Assembly: GCF_006716565.1 (NCBI RefSeq)
Contig: NZ_VFPG01000001.1
Coordinates: 3,410,001 to 3,474,000, forward strand
Direction of reading: 5' to 3'
Length of the DNA stretch: 64,000 nt
From: Nocardia bhagyanarayanae
Lineage (GTDB): Bacteria; Actinomycetota; Actinomycetes; Mycobacteriales; Mycobacteriaceae
Shown here: piece by piece, positions 57,232-64,000 of the stretch
Position numbering within the stretch: position 1 is the first letter of the stretch
Layout of the letters: each line of letters begins with the position of its first letter
Notes under the pieces: model-generated
Databases searched by the model: none
Seen by the model: only the letters and a program-made list of their open reading frames with translations
What the model was told of the DNA's origin: nothing
Made by a program: the position numbers and the translations under genes

Positions 57232-57933
57232 TTACAGACGCTTGTGCAGTGCGTCCGCGGCGGCGACCAGATCGGCCGCCCAGCGCGCGCCGGGCCTGCG
57301 GCCCATCCGGTCGATCGGGCCGGAGACCGAGACCGCGGCGATCACGTTGCCCGCCGTGTCGCGCACCGGCGCGGAGACGCTGGCCACGCCCGCCGCCCGC
57401 TCGGCCGCGCTCTGCGCCCACCCCCGCTTGCGCACTTCGGCGAGCGCGCGTTCGCCGAACACCGCGTCGGCGAGGATGGTGCGCTGCAACTCCGGATCCG
57501 CCCATGCGAGCAGCACCTTGGCGGCCGAGCCCGCGGTCAGCGGTAGGCGGGCGCCGATCGGGACGGTGTCGCGCAGGCCGACAGGCGGTTCCATGGCGGC
57601 GATACAGACCCTGGCGCCGCCGTCGCGGCAATACAGTTGGACGCTCTCGCCGGTGATCTCGCGCAGCCGGGGCAGAATGGCCGCCGCGGCCTCCTGAAGG
57701 GGATCGGTCGCGCCCGCGGCGAGCTCGGCGAGGGCCGGACCCGGCCGCCACGTTCCGTTGTTGTCGCGGGCGAGCAGACGGTGCACCTCGAGGCCGACGG
57801 CCAGCCGGTGCGCGGTGGCCCTCGGCAGGCCGGTGCGGGTGCACAACTCGTTGAGACCGCAGGGATGCTCCGCGACGGCGTAGAGGACTGCCACTGCTTT
57901 GTCGAGGACGCCGATACCGCTATGCTGTCTCAT
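57232..57933 (-). CDS. IclR-family regulator of leucine genes (LtbR/NdgR-like)
   Basis: The 233-aa protein has an N-terminal winged helix (GVLDKAVAVLYAVAEHPCGL, LNELCTRTGLPRATAHRLAV) and an IclR effector domain (PIGARLPLTAGSAAKVLLAW; VSVSGPIDRMG). It is divergent from leuC. The orthologues LtbR in Corynebacterium and NdgR in Streptomyces control leuCD and other amino-acid genes, so it probably regulates leuCD here. Corresponds to Rv2989. Confidence 0.9.
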   Translation of the reverse strand: MRQHSGIGVLDKAVAVLYAVAEHPCGLNELCTRTGLPRATAHRLAVGLEVHRLLARDNNGTWRPGPALAELAAGATDPLQEAAAAILPRLREITGESVQLYCRDGGARVCIAAMEPPVGLRDTVPIGARLPLTAGSAAKVLLAWADPELQRTILADAVFGERALAEVRKRGWAQSAAERAAGVASVSAPVRDTAGNVIAAVSVSGPIDRMGRRPGARWAADLVAAADALHKRL

Positions 57934-57948
57934 AGAACGATATTAGCG

Positions 57949-57963
57949 TCTCGGATATTGAGA
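57949..57963. promoter_or_regulatory. Possible IclR-type operator in the leuC divergent region
   Basis: TCTC and GAGA flank an AT-rich GGATATT in the 190-base region between the IclR gene and leuC, 16 bases from the regulator start. An AT-rich short inverted repeat is what IclR proteins bind; the match is short. Confidence 0.35.
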
Positions 57964-58123
57964 TAGTCAAACTCCGCCGAGAAAGTCGCCGCCGAGGCGA
58001 GCGGCCAGGGCGGGGCGGCACGGTCGAGATGTCCGTCGACCCAATCCACAACTCTGTGCAGCAGGCGCCGCGCGCTCAGCCCGAATCGCGCGGACCCGCT
58101 GCTCGTCCGAAAGGTGATCGAGA

Positions 58124-59548
58124 ATGGCCGACCGCCCACGCACCCTGGCCGAAAAGGTGTGGGATCAGCACGTCGTAGCCCGCGGCGAGGGTGAAGGCGC
58201 CTCGCGCGAGCCCGATCTGATCTACATCGATCTGCACCTGGTGCACGAAGTGACGAGTCCGCAGGCCTTCGACGGACTGCGGGCCGCGGGCAGGAAGGTG
58301 CGTCGCCCCGACCTGACCATCGCGACCGAGGACCACAACGTCCCCACCATCGATATCGATAAGCCGATCGCCGACCCCATTTCCCGCACCCAGGTCGAGA
58401 CGCTGCGGCGCAACTGCGCGGAATTCGGTGTCCGGCTGCACCCGATGGGCGATCTCGATCAGGGCATCGTGCACGTGGTCGGTCCGCAGCTCGGCCTGAC
58501 CCAGCCCGGCACGACCGTGGTGTGCGGCGACAGCCACACCTCCACGCACGGCGCGTTCGGCGCGCTGGCGATGGGCATCGGCACCAGCGAGGTCGAACAC
58601 GTGCTGGCGACACAGACTTTGTCGCTGCGCCCGTTCAAGACGATGGCCATCAATATCGACGGTGAACTGCCGCACGGGGTCACCAGCAAGGACGTGATCC
58701 TCGCCGTCATCGCCCAGATCGGCACCGGCGGCGGCCAGGGCTACGTCCTGGAGTACCGCGGCGAGGCCGTGCGCGCCATGTCCATGGAGGCGCGGATGAC
58801 GATGTGCAACATGTCCATCGAGGCGGGCGCCCGCGCGGGCATGATCGCGCCGGACGAGGTCACCTACGAGTTCCTGAAGGGCCGCCCGCACGCGCCCCAG
58901 GGCGCCGACTGGGATGCCGCGGTGGCCGCATGGGACGCGCTGAAGACGGACGAGGGCGCCGTTTTCGACGCCGAGGTGCACATCGACGCGAGCAAGCTGA
59001 CGCCGTTCGTCACCTGGGGCACCAACCCGGGGCAGGGCCTGCCGCTGGGCGAGACCGTGCCCGACCCCGCCGAGATTGCCGACGAGACGGCGCGGGAGGC
59101 CGCGGAGAAAGCGCTGCGGTACATGGATTTGGAGCCGGGAACTCCGCTTCGGCAGATCCCGATCGACACCGTATTCGTCGGATCGTGCACCAACGGACGC
59201 ATCGAGGATTTGCGCGCTGTGGCCGGGATTTTGAAGGGACGGCGCGTCGCGGACGGCGTGCGAATGCTGGTCGTACCGGGCTCGATGCGGGTTCGCGCGC
59301 AGGCGGAAAAAGAAGGATTGGGTGAGATTTTCACCGCGGCCGGCGCCGAATGGCGGCAGGCCGGTTGTTCGATGTGCCTGGGAATGAACCCGGATCAGCT
59401 TTCGCCGGGCCAGCGCTGCGCCTCCACCTCGAACCGCAACTTCGAAGGCAGGCAGGGCAAAGGCGGGCGCACCCACCTGGTTTCCCCGCTGGTGGCCGCC
59501 GCGACGGCGGTCCGCGGAACTCTGTCCTCGCCCGCGGATCTGAACTGA
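58124..59548 (+). CDS. leuC: 3-isopropylmalate dehydratase large subunit
   Basis: LeuC with LeuD isomerises 2- to 3-isopropylmalate in leucine synthesis. The 474-aa subunit carries the 4Fe-4S ligands: one Cys in [15 protein letters not shown] and two in [27 protein letters not shown] and the [11 protein letters not shown] segment are typical. It precedes leuD by 37 bases and faces the IclR regulator. Confidence 0.96.
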   Translation: MADRPRTLAEKVWDQHVVARGEGEGASREPDLIYIDLHLVHEVTSPQAFDGLRAAGRKVRRPDLTIATEDHNVPTIDIDKPIADPISRTQVETLRRNCAEFGVRLHPMGDLDQGIVHVVGPQLGLTQPGTTVVCGDSHTSTHGAFGALAMGIGTSEVEHVLATQTLSLRPFKTMAINIDGELPHGVTSKDVILAVIAQIGTGGGQGYVLEYRGEAVRAMSMEARMTMCNMSIEAGARAGMIAPDEVTYEFLKGRPHAPQGADWDAAVAAWDALKTDEGAVFDAEVHIDASKLTPFVTWGTNPGQGLPLGETVPDPAEIADETAREAAEKALRYMDLEPGTPLRQIPIDTVFVGSCTNGRIEDLRAVAGILKGRRVADGVRMLVVPGSMRVRAQAEKEGLGEIFTAAGAEWRQAGCSMCLGMNPDQLSPGQRCASTSNRNFEGRQGKGGRTHLVSPLVAAATAVRGTLSSPADLN

Positions 59549-59585
59549 CGACGCCCGGCACCCCCTACGTATCCAGGAGAATCTG

Positions 59586-60194
59586 ATGGAAGCCTTCACC
59601 GTGCACAAGGGGATCGGCGTGCCGCTGCGCCGCTCCAACGTCGACACCGACCAGATCATCCCGGCGGTCTATCTGAAGCGGGTCACTCGAACCGGATTCG
59701 AGGACGGCCTGTTCGCGGCCTGGCGAACCGACCCTGACTTCATTTTGAACACCGAGCCCTTCAAGCGGGGTAGTGTGCTGGTTGCGGGTCCGGATTTCGG
59801 TACCGGTTCCTCACGCGAGCATGCCGTATGGGCGCTGTCGGACTACGGCTTTCGGGTGGTCATCTCGCCCCGATTCGCCGACATCTTCCGTGGCAATGCG
59901 GGTAAGGGCGGCCTGTTGGCGGCCCAGATGTCACAGAACGATGTCGAATTGCTCTGGAAGATGATCGAGGAACAGCCCGGTCTCGAATTGGTAGTGGATC
60001 TCCAGGCGCGAACCGTGACGGCAGGAACCGTCGTGTTGCCGTTCGATATTGATGACTACACCCGGTGGCGCCTGCTCGAGGGTTTGGACGACATCGGTCT
60101 GACGCTCCGGCGTAGCGACGTCATCGCCGAGTTCGAAAAGGCAAGGCCGAGTTGGAAGCCCACCACCCTGCCCGCCCATATTTCGCAGGCGTAA
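59586..60194 (+). CDS. leuD: 3-isopropylmalate dehydratase small subunit
   Basis: The 202-aa subunit has the swivel-domain motifs [20 protein letters not shown] and [20 protein letters not shown], which complete the active site with LeuC. CCAGGAGAATCTG precedes the ATG. Second gene of the leuCD operon. Confidence 0.96.
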   Translation: MEAFTVHKGIGVPLRRSNVDTDQIIPAVYLKRVTRTGFEDGLFAAWRTDPDFILNTEPFKRGSVLVAGPDFGTGSSREHAVWALSDYGFRVVISPRFADIFRGNAGKGGLLAAQMSQNDVELLWKMIEEQPGLELVVDLQARTVTAGTVVLPFDIDDYTRWRLLEGLDDIGLTLRRSDVIAEFEKARPSWKPTTLPAHISQA

Positions 60195-60351
60195 TCAATC
60201 AGGGGCGATAGCTGGACGTCATGGCGAGCGGTAGCTAGACGTGTGCTAAACCACCATGAATTTTGGCGTGGCACATAGACTCTTGCTCAAAGTGGGTTTA
60301 CCGTGGTACCTAGTCGGTCCGACGACGGGCCATTAGTCTGCGGAGGATTCA

Positions 60352-61002
60352 ATGAACAAGGCGGAACTGATCGACGTTCTGACCGAAAAGTTGGGTACGG
60401 ACAGGCGCACGGCTACCGCGGCAGTCGAGCATGTTGTGGACACCATCGTGCGCGCGGTGCACAAAGGCCAGAGCGTCACGATCACCGGATTCGGTGTGTT
60501 CGAACAGCGTAAGCGTGCCGCCCGTGTGGCTCGGAACCCGCGCACCGGCGAAACCGTCAAGGTGAAGCCGACTTCGGTGCCCGCGTTCCGTCCCGGCGCC
60601 CAATTCAAGGCGGTCATCGCGGGCAAGCAGAAGCTCGCGGCGACCGGTCCTGCGGTCAAGCGTGGCGTGAATGCCCCTGTGGCGGCGAAGAAGGCGGCCG
60701 CCAAGAAGACGGCGGCGAAGAAGGCCGCCGCCAAGAAGGCGACCGCCACCAAGGCGCCCGCCAAGACGACGGCCAAGAAGGCCGCGGCCAAGGCTCCGGC
60801 GAAGACCACCGCCCGGAAGACGGCCACCACCGCCAAGAAGGCGCCCGCCAAGAAGACGGCCACCAAGGCCACCGCGGCCAAGAAGACCGCGGCCAAGAAG
60901 ACGGCCACCAAGGCCACCGCCGCCAAGAAGACCACGGCGGCGAAGAAGGCTCCGGCCAAGAAGACCGCGGCCAAGAAGGCTCCGGCCCGCCGCACGCGCT
61001 GA
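60352..61002 (+). CDS. hupB: Nucleoid protein HU with histone-H1-like tail
   Basis: The 216-aa protein has a normal HU domain in residues 1-90 ([20 protein letters not shown], then [20 protein letters not shown]). A tail of about 110 residues, almost entirely Ala, Lys, Thr and Pro in AAKK(T/A)-type repeats, follows. This is the actinobacterial HupB/HlpA form; the tail binds DNA and is acetylated in mycobacteria. GGAGG stands 5 bases before the ATG. The gene lies between leuD and mutT1, as in mycobacteria. Confidence 0.96.
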   Translation: MNKAELIDVLTEKLGTDRRTATAAVEHVVDTIVRAVHKGQSVTITGFGVFEQRKRAARVARNPRTGETVKVKPTSVPAFRPGAQFKAVIAGKQKLAATGPAVKRGVNAPVAAKKAAAKKTAAKKAAAKKATATKAPAKTTAKKAAAKAPAKTTARKTATTAKKAPAKKTATKATAAKKTAAKKTATKATAAKKTTAAKKAPAKKTAAKKAPARRTR

Positions 61003-61045
61003 GGCTTGGTCGGCGGCCCGGCCGACTGCCCACCCATACGGACCG

Positions 61046-61080
61046 GAAACGGCCCCGGGAACGATCCCCGGGGCCGTTTC
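61046..61080. terminator. Bidirectional terminator between hupB and mutT1
   Basis: A perfect 13-bp stem, arm GAAACGGCCCCGG, with a 9-base loop, in the 120-base gap between the two convergent genes. The AAAC/GTTT at the base gives a short T-run in both directions. Confidence 0.75.
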
Positions 61081-61122
61081 GGTCTGTCCGCGTCCGGTTT
61101 TCAGGGGCCCGGAAACCCCGCC

Positions 61123-62091
61123 CTACGGCTTCACCAAGCCTGTCGACAGCGACCGGTCGAGGTGGTCCGCGGCCACCATCCGGCCGTCGGCGAAGGACAG
61201 CACCCAGACGCTGCCCTTGCGATTGCGCGCCGGTGGAACGGTGAGCCCGGACCGGTCCGCCCACCAGGTCAGCAGATCGGGAATCACCTTGCCCTGGCTG
61301 CACAGAACCCGCACCGCGCCGTGCGGCTCCAGCTCGACGGCGCGTTCGCGGGCCGCGTCCCGCGCTGCCGCGTAACCGGTTTCGGAGAACAGCGGCTCCA
61401 GATGGATCTCCGCGCCGAGTTTCTCGGCCAGCGGCTGCACCGTCTGCACGCAGCGCACCGGATCGGCCGAATAGATCTCGCTCGCGCCGAAGGCCAGCAG
61501 ATGCGGCACCAGCGCCTGCGCTTGTTCGCGCCCGGCCCGCTCCAGCGGCCGTTCGTCGTCGGGGCCGTCGAAGCGTTCGCGGTGGCCCGCTTTCGCGTGC
61601 CGCACCAGCAACAGGGTGTCGGTGGCGGCGGGCATTCGGCTGAAGGCGCGCACGACCTGCCGATCCATCGGATAGGACAGCTCGTCCATCACCCGATCCA
61701 GCGGATACCAGGTCAGCAGATCCACTTCGGTATTGGCGGTGAATTCGCCACCCGACACTTCCGCCGCCCAATAATCGACGCGTTTGAGTTTGCGGTGCCC
61801 GGGAATGGGGTAAGTGACATGCCCGAGGTATCGGCCGAGGCGGGAATCGAGGCCGGTCTCCTCGCGCACCTCGCGGACGGCGGCCAGCACCGGAGTCTCA
61901 CCCGGATCGATCTTGCCCTTGGGCAGGGACCAGTCCTGGTACTTGGGCCGGTGCACGACCGCGATCTCCACGCCGCCGGGCTTGCCCGGGGCGCGGCGCC
62001 AGAGCACGGCGCCAGCGGCGTGAATATTGGCCGTCACCCGGGGATCCCAGAACGGCCCCCCGTCCATCTCGTATCCCGTCGTCTCTTTCAC
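61123..62091 (-). CDS. mutT1: MutT1-like Nudix plus histidine phosphatase protein
   Basis: The 322-aa protein fuses a Nudix domain (box [20 protein letters not shown] near residue 60) with a histidine-phosphatase domain ([15 protein letters not shown] near 165, second His later). Mycobacterial MutT1 hydrolyses 8-oxo-dGTP and diadenosine polyphosphates, protecting DNA from oxidised nucleotides. The GTG start overlaps the ppk stop as GTGA, so it is coupled to ppk as in mycobacteria (Rv2985/Rv2984). Confidence 0.93.
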   Translation of the reverse strand: MKETTGYEMDGGPFWDPRVTANIHAAGAVLWRRAPGKPGGVEIAVVHRPKYQDWSLPKGKIDPGETPVLAAVREVREETGLDSRLGRYLGHVTYPIPGHRKLKRVDYWAAEVSGGEFTANTEVDLLTWYPLDRVMDELSYPMDRQVVRAFSRMPAATDTLLLVRHAKAGHRERFDGPDDERPLERAGREQAQALVPHLLAFGASEIYSADPVRCVQTVQPLAEKLGAEIHLEPLFSETGYAAARDAARERAVELEPHGAVRVLCSQGKVIPDLLTWWADRSGLTVPPARNRKGSVWVLSFADGRMVAADHLDRSLSTGLVKP

Positions 62092-64000
62092 TGCTGTTCT
62101 GGTCTCCGCAGTCGCATGAGAAATTCCTGGTGGTCGCGGACTTGCTCACCGTCCTCGCCGGTGCGTGCCGGTGCGGCATGCCAGCTGCCATCCGCCTGGA
62201 GTACCCAGCAGCGGGTGGTGGGATACAGGGCAGAGTCGAAGACACCGCCCAACTGCTCGCACAGCTTCGGATCCTTCACCTGGGCCATCACCTCGACCCG
62301 GCGGTCCAGGTTGCGGTGCATCATGTCGGCGCTGCCGATCCAGTACTCGTCCTGGGCCTGGAAGTGCATGATCCGCGAATGCTCGAGGAAGCGGCCGAGG
62401 ATGGAGCGCACCTCGATGTTGTCGCTCATGCCGGGCACACCGGGGCGCAGCCCGCAGATGCCGCGCACCACGATCTGCACCGGCACGCCCGCTTGCGAGG
62501 CGCGGTACAGCGCGTCGATCACCTGCTCGTCCACGATCGCGTTGGCCTTCAACCGGATTCGCGCCTCGGCGCCCTCCAGTGCCAGCTCGGTCTCGCGCTG
62601 GATGCGATCGATGATGCCCGCGCGCACGCCCTGCGGAGCGACAAGCAGGTTGCGGTAGTTGGCTTTTCGGGAGTAGCCGGTCAGCGAGTTGAACAGATCT
62701 GTGAGGTCGGCGCCGATTTCCGGTGCTGCCGTTAGTAATCCGACGTCCTCGTATAGCCGGGCCGTCTTCGGGTTGTAGTTGCCGGTGCCGATGTGACAGT
62801 AGCGGCGGATGGTGGAACCCTCGCGCCGCACCACCAGACACGTCTTGCAGTGCGTCTTCAGACCGATGAGGCCGTACACCACGTGCACGCCCGCCTGCTC
62901 CAGCGCCCGTGCCCATTTGATGTTGGCCTGCTCGTCGAAGCGAGCCTTGATCTCCACCAGCGCGACCACCTGCTTGCCCGCCTCGGCCGCGTCGATGAGC
63001 GCGTTGACGATGGGGGAGTCGCCGGAGGTGCGGTAGAGGGTCTGCTTGATCGCGAGCACCTGCGGGTCGGCCGCGGCCTGCTCGATGAAGCGCTGCACGC
63101 TGGTCGAGAACGAGTCGTACGGGTGGTGCACCAGCACATCGCCCTCGCGCAGCGCCTGGAAGACGTTGCGCGGGGTCTCGCGTTCGCCGAACGCCGGCGG
63201 GGTGGCCGGAACGTACGGCGCGTCCTTCAGGTTCGGCCGGTCCACGCCGTACACCTGCCACAGGCAGGACAGGTCCAGCAGGCCGGGCACCTGGATCACG
63301 TCGCCGGGATCGACGTCGAGTTCGCGCAACAGCAGATCGAGCATGTGCTCGGTCATGTCGTCGGAGACCTCCAGCCGCACCGGTGATCCGAAGCGGCGGC
63401 GAGCCAGCTCGCGCTCGAGCGCCTGCAACAGGTCCTCGTCGCGGTCCTCGTCGACCTCGAAATCGGCGTTGCGGGTGATGCGGAAGGAGTGGTGCTCCAC
63501 CACGTCCATGCCGGGGAAGAGCAGATCCAGGTGCGCGGCGATGAGCTCTTCCATCGGCAGGAAGGCGGCCACCGGGTTGCCCGGCGAATTGCGCCGGACC
63601 CGAACGAAGCGGTCCACGTTGTCGGGGACCTTGACCCTGGCGAAGTGCTCGCCTCCGGTGGCGGAGTCCTTCACCGTCACGGCGAGGTTGAGGCTCAGCC
63701 CGCTGATGTAGGGGAACGGGTGCGCCGGATCCACCGCGAGCGGGGTCAGCACCGGGAAGACCTGATCCTGGAAGTAGGCCGAGAGACGCTGGCGCTCATC
63801 GTCGTTCAGGTCGCGCCACTCGATGATGGCGATGCCCTCGGCGGTGAGCGCGGGCAGCACCGAATCCAGGAAGGCCCGCGCGTGCCGGTCCGCGATCTCC
63901 TGGGCGCGGGCGGCGATCAGTTCCAATTGCTCGCTCGGCGAGCGACCGTCGGCCGAGCGCACCGACAACCCGGTCTCGGCGCGGCGCTTCAGCCCGGCGA
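62088..64000 (-). CDS. ppk: Polyphosphate kinase, 5' end cut by window
   Basis: PPK1 polymerises the gamma-phosphate of ATP into polyphosphate. The visible 637 residues begin inside the N-terminal domain ([20 protein letters not shown]); the frame stays open to base 64000, so a short N-terminal part is missing. The autophosphorylated His is in [15 protein letters not shown], with the second catalytic His further on, and the Arg/Lys-rich [33 protein letters not shown] is also typical. It is coupled to mutT1 by a 4-base overlap. Confidence 0.95.
   Translation of the reverse strand, partial: AGLKRRAETGLSVRSADGRSPSEQLELIAARAQEIADRHARAFLDSVLPALTAEGIAIIEWRDLNDDERQRLSAYFQDQVFPVLTPLAVDPAHPFPYISGLSLNLAVTVKDSATGGEHFARVKVPDNVDRFVRVRRNSPGNPVAAFLPMEELIAAHLDLLFPGMDVVEHHSFRITRNADFEVDEDRDEDLLQALERELARRRFGSPVRLEVSDDMTEHMLDLLLRELDVDPGDVIQVPGLLDLSCLWQVYGVDRPNLKDAPYVPATPPAFGERETPRNVFQALREGDVLVHHPYDSFSTSVQRFIEQAAADPQVLAIKQTLYRTSGDSPIVNALIDAAEAGKQVVALVEIKARFDEQANIKWARALEQAGVHVVYGLIGLKTHCKTCLVVRREGSTIRRYCHIGTGNYNPKTARLYEDVGLLTAAPEIGADLTDLFNSLTGYSRKANYRNLLVAPQGVRAGIIDRIQRETELALEGAEARIRLKANAIVDEQVIDALYRASQAGVPVQIVVRGICGLRPGVPGMSDNIEVRSILGRFLEHSRIMHFQAQDEYWIGSADMMHRNLDRRVEVMAQVKDPKLCEQLGGVFDSALYPTTRCWVLQADGSWHAAPARTGEDGEQVRDHQEFLMRLRRPEQQ

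Noticed and set aside
60661-61002. Repeats in hupB as a CRISPR or satellite array
   Set aside because: They are codon-level Ala/Lys repeats of the HU tail, without spacers and in frame with the gene.

Overview
The window is a stretch of a high-GC actinobacterial chromosome. It is most likely from Nocardia or a close mycolate-containing relative. The core gene order (pfkA, gatB, an LppZ-like lipoprotein, a DoxX-type membrane protein, ilvD, a CFP-6-like PH protein, ilvB-ilvN-ilvC, serA, leuB, an MFS transporter, an FAH-family protein, gltX, a PPOX/F420 protein, an IclR regulator, leuC-leuD, hupB, mutT1, ppk) is the mycobacterial Rv3010c to Rv2984 region. Genus and family are inferred from gene order and protein similarity recalled from knowledge, not from a search.

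Layout. 1-9.7 kb: a membrane Ser/Thr kinase (5' end cut by the window), a beta-lactamase-like lipoprotein, pfkA, a tandem ribbon-helix-helix protein, an alpha/beta-hydrolase lipoprotein, gatB, and the divergent lppZ-like and doxX-like genes, which are separated by a perfect 23-bp palindrome. 9.9-17.1 kb: branched-chain amino acid synthesis (ilvD, then ilvB-ilvN-ilvC). ilvB is preceded by a short leader peptide with a Leu-Leu-Val-Ile run and an intrinsic terminator, i.e. an attenuator. 17.1-21.8 kb: a secreted Trp/His-rich peptide, a DUF2252 protein and a MoxR ATPase/VWA pair.

21.8-33.2 kb: a visibly lower-GC block that looks horizontally acquired. Reading leftward it encodes a C5-cytosine DNA methyltransferase, two unfamiliar proteins (297 and 507 aa), a NERD-domain SF1 helicase, a DrmA-type helicase and a DrmB-type DUF1998 protein. 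A Vsr-type nuclease converges on the end of drmB, and a truncated HNH-nuclease-like fragment lies at the edge. I read this as a class 2 DISARM-like anti-phage island without the usual phospholipase-D-like DrmC. It carries a NERD-helicase, and its DrmE equivalent may be split over two genes. The last five genes on the minus strand are joined by 4-base ATGA/GTGA overlaps.

33.6-45.0 kb: a RibD-type reductase, then a myo-inositol catabolism and uptake locus. A LacI regulator and an iolG-like dehydrogenase are divergent from an eight-gene operon: TIM-barrel isomerase/dehydratase, ABC binding protein, permease, ATPase, iolC, a Cgl0159-like aldolase-fold protein, iolB and iolD. Two LacI-type palindromes lie between them. 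45-47 kb: two cold-shock proteins, a decayed gene and a 39-aa peptide gene.

47-64 kb: serA, leuB, a Uma2-family protein, the MFS transporter, the FAH protein, gltX, tRNA-Gln(CTG), tRNA-Glu(CTC), a mycothiol-type DinB-like protein, a DUF5302 protein, the PPOX protein, the IclR regulator facing leuC-leuD, hupB, mutT1 and ppk (cut by the window end). Serine, leucine, valine and isoleucine synthesis genes are thus concentrated here. gatB, gltX and tRNA-Gln fit the indirect (transamidation) route to Gln-tRNA. The interval between ilvC and serA, short in mycobacteria, holds about 30 kb of accessory DNA here.
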